A DNA stretch of 64,000 nt from Lumbricus rubellus. Its lineage: Eukaryota > Annelida > Clitellata > Crassiclitellata > Lumbricidae. The DNA lies in contig OX243820.1 of the NCBI GenBank assembly GCA_945859605.1, forward strand, positions 34,809,196 to 34,873,195. The letters are read 5' to 3'. Below, in pieces: positions 63,986 through 64,000 of the stretch (position 1 is the first letter of the stretch; every line of letters begins with the position of its first letter). Below the pieces are notes generated by a model that searched no databases, was not told where the DNA came from, and saw nothing but the letters and a program-made list of their open reading frames with translations. The position numbers and the translations under genes are program-made.

Positions 63986-64000
63986 GCAAAACCAATTCCT

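Overview
The window is nuclear DNA of an invertebrate animal, most likely a deuterostome such as an echinoderm, hemichordate or cephalochordate. Short exons with phased GT-AG introns, dense satellites and many transposons show it is eukaryotic. The deuterostome suggestion is an inference from three things: a NOX4-type NADPH oxidase, a Ty3/gypsy element with the Gmr1 (copia-like) domain order, and a katanin p60 that resembles deuterostome katanins. No species can be named from sequence alone.

Layout. 179-1379 (+): the last two exons of an unidentified coiled-coil protein. 4303-11648 (-): a complete katanin p60 ATPase gene, 10 coding exons and 490 residues, convergent with the first gene. 16266-21789 (-): a complete three-exon gene for a 149-residue membrane protein with one Ig domain. 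42721-63306 (+): 15 coding exons of a NOX4-like NADPH oxidase; its first exon and one internal exon are not securely found. These four genes have no evident joint pathway. Splice phases close exactly in katanin and the Ig gene, and in NOX4 everywhere except two places that I flag.

Most of the rest is mobile or simple-sequence DNA. 30844-41702 is a Gmr1-like LTR retrotransposon on the minus strand, with 1003-bp near-identical LTRs and a 5-bp target duplication. It is broken by two frameshifts and by a 3.3-kb hAT-like insertion that has its own 8-bp duplication. 48259-52721 is a nested stack in a NOX4 intron: a hAT-like element holding a smaller hAT-like element and a piggyBac-like element, which in turn holds a 5'-truncated LINE. 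Two Tc1/mariner relics lie at 24474-25681 and 59976-60983. At least nine hAT-like insertions from several families keep 8-bp duplications that are perfect or differ at one base. Several of these families share one internal hairpin motif. A tRNA-derived SINE family, a foldback element and many mini- and microsatellites fill introns and intergenic DNA.

Limits: everything was read by eye. Exon joins rest on splice consensus, phase closure and remembered family motifs. Ends of simple repeats and old transposon copies are approximate.
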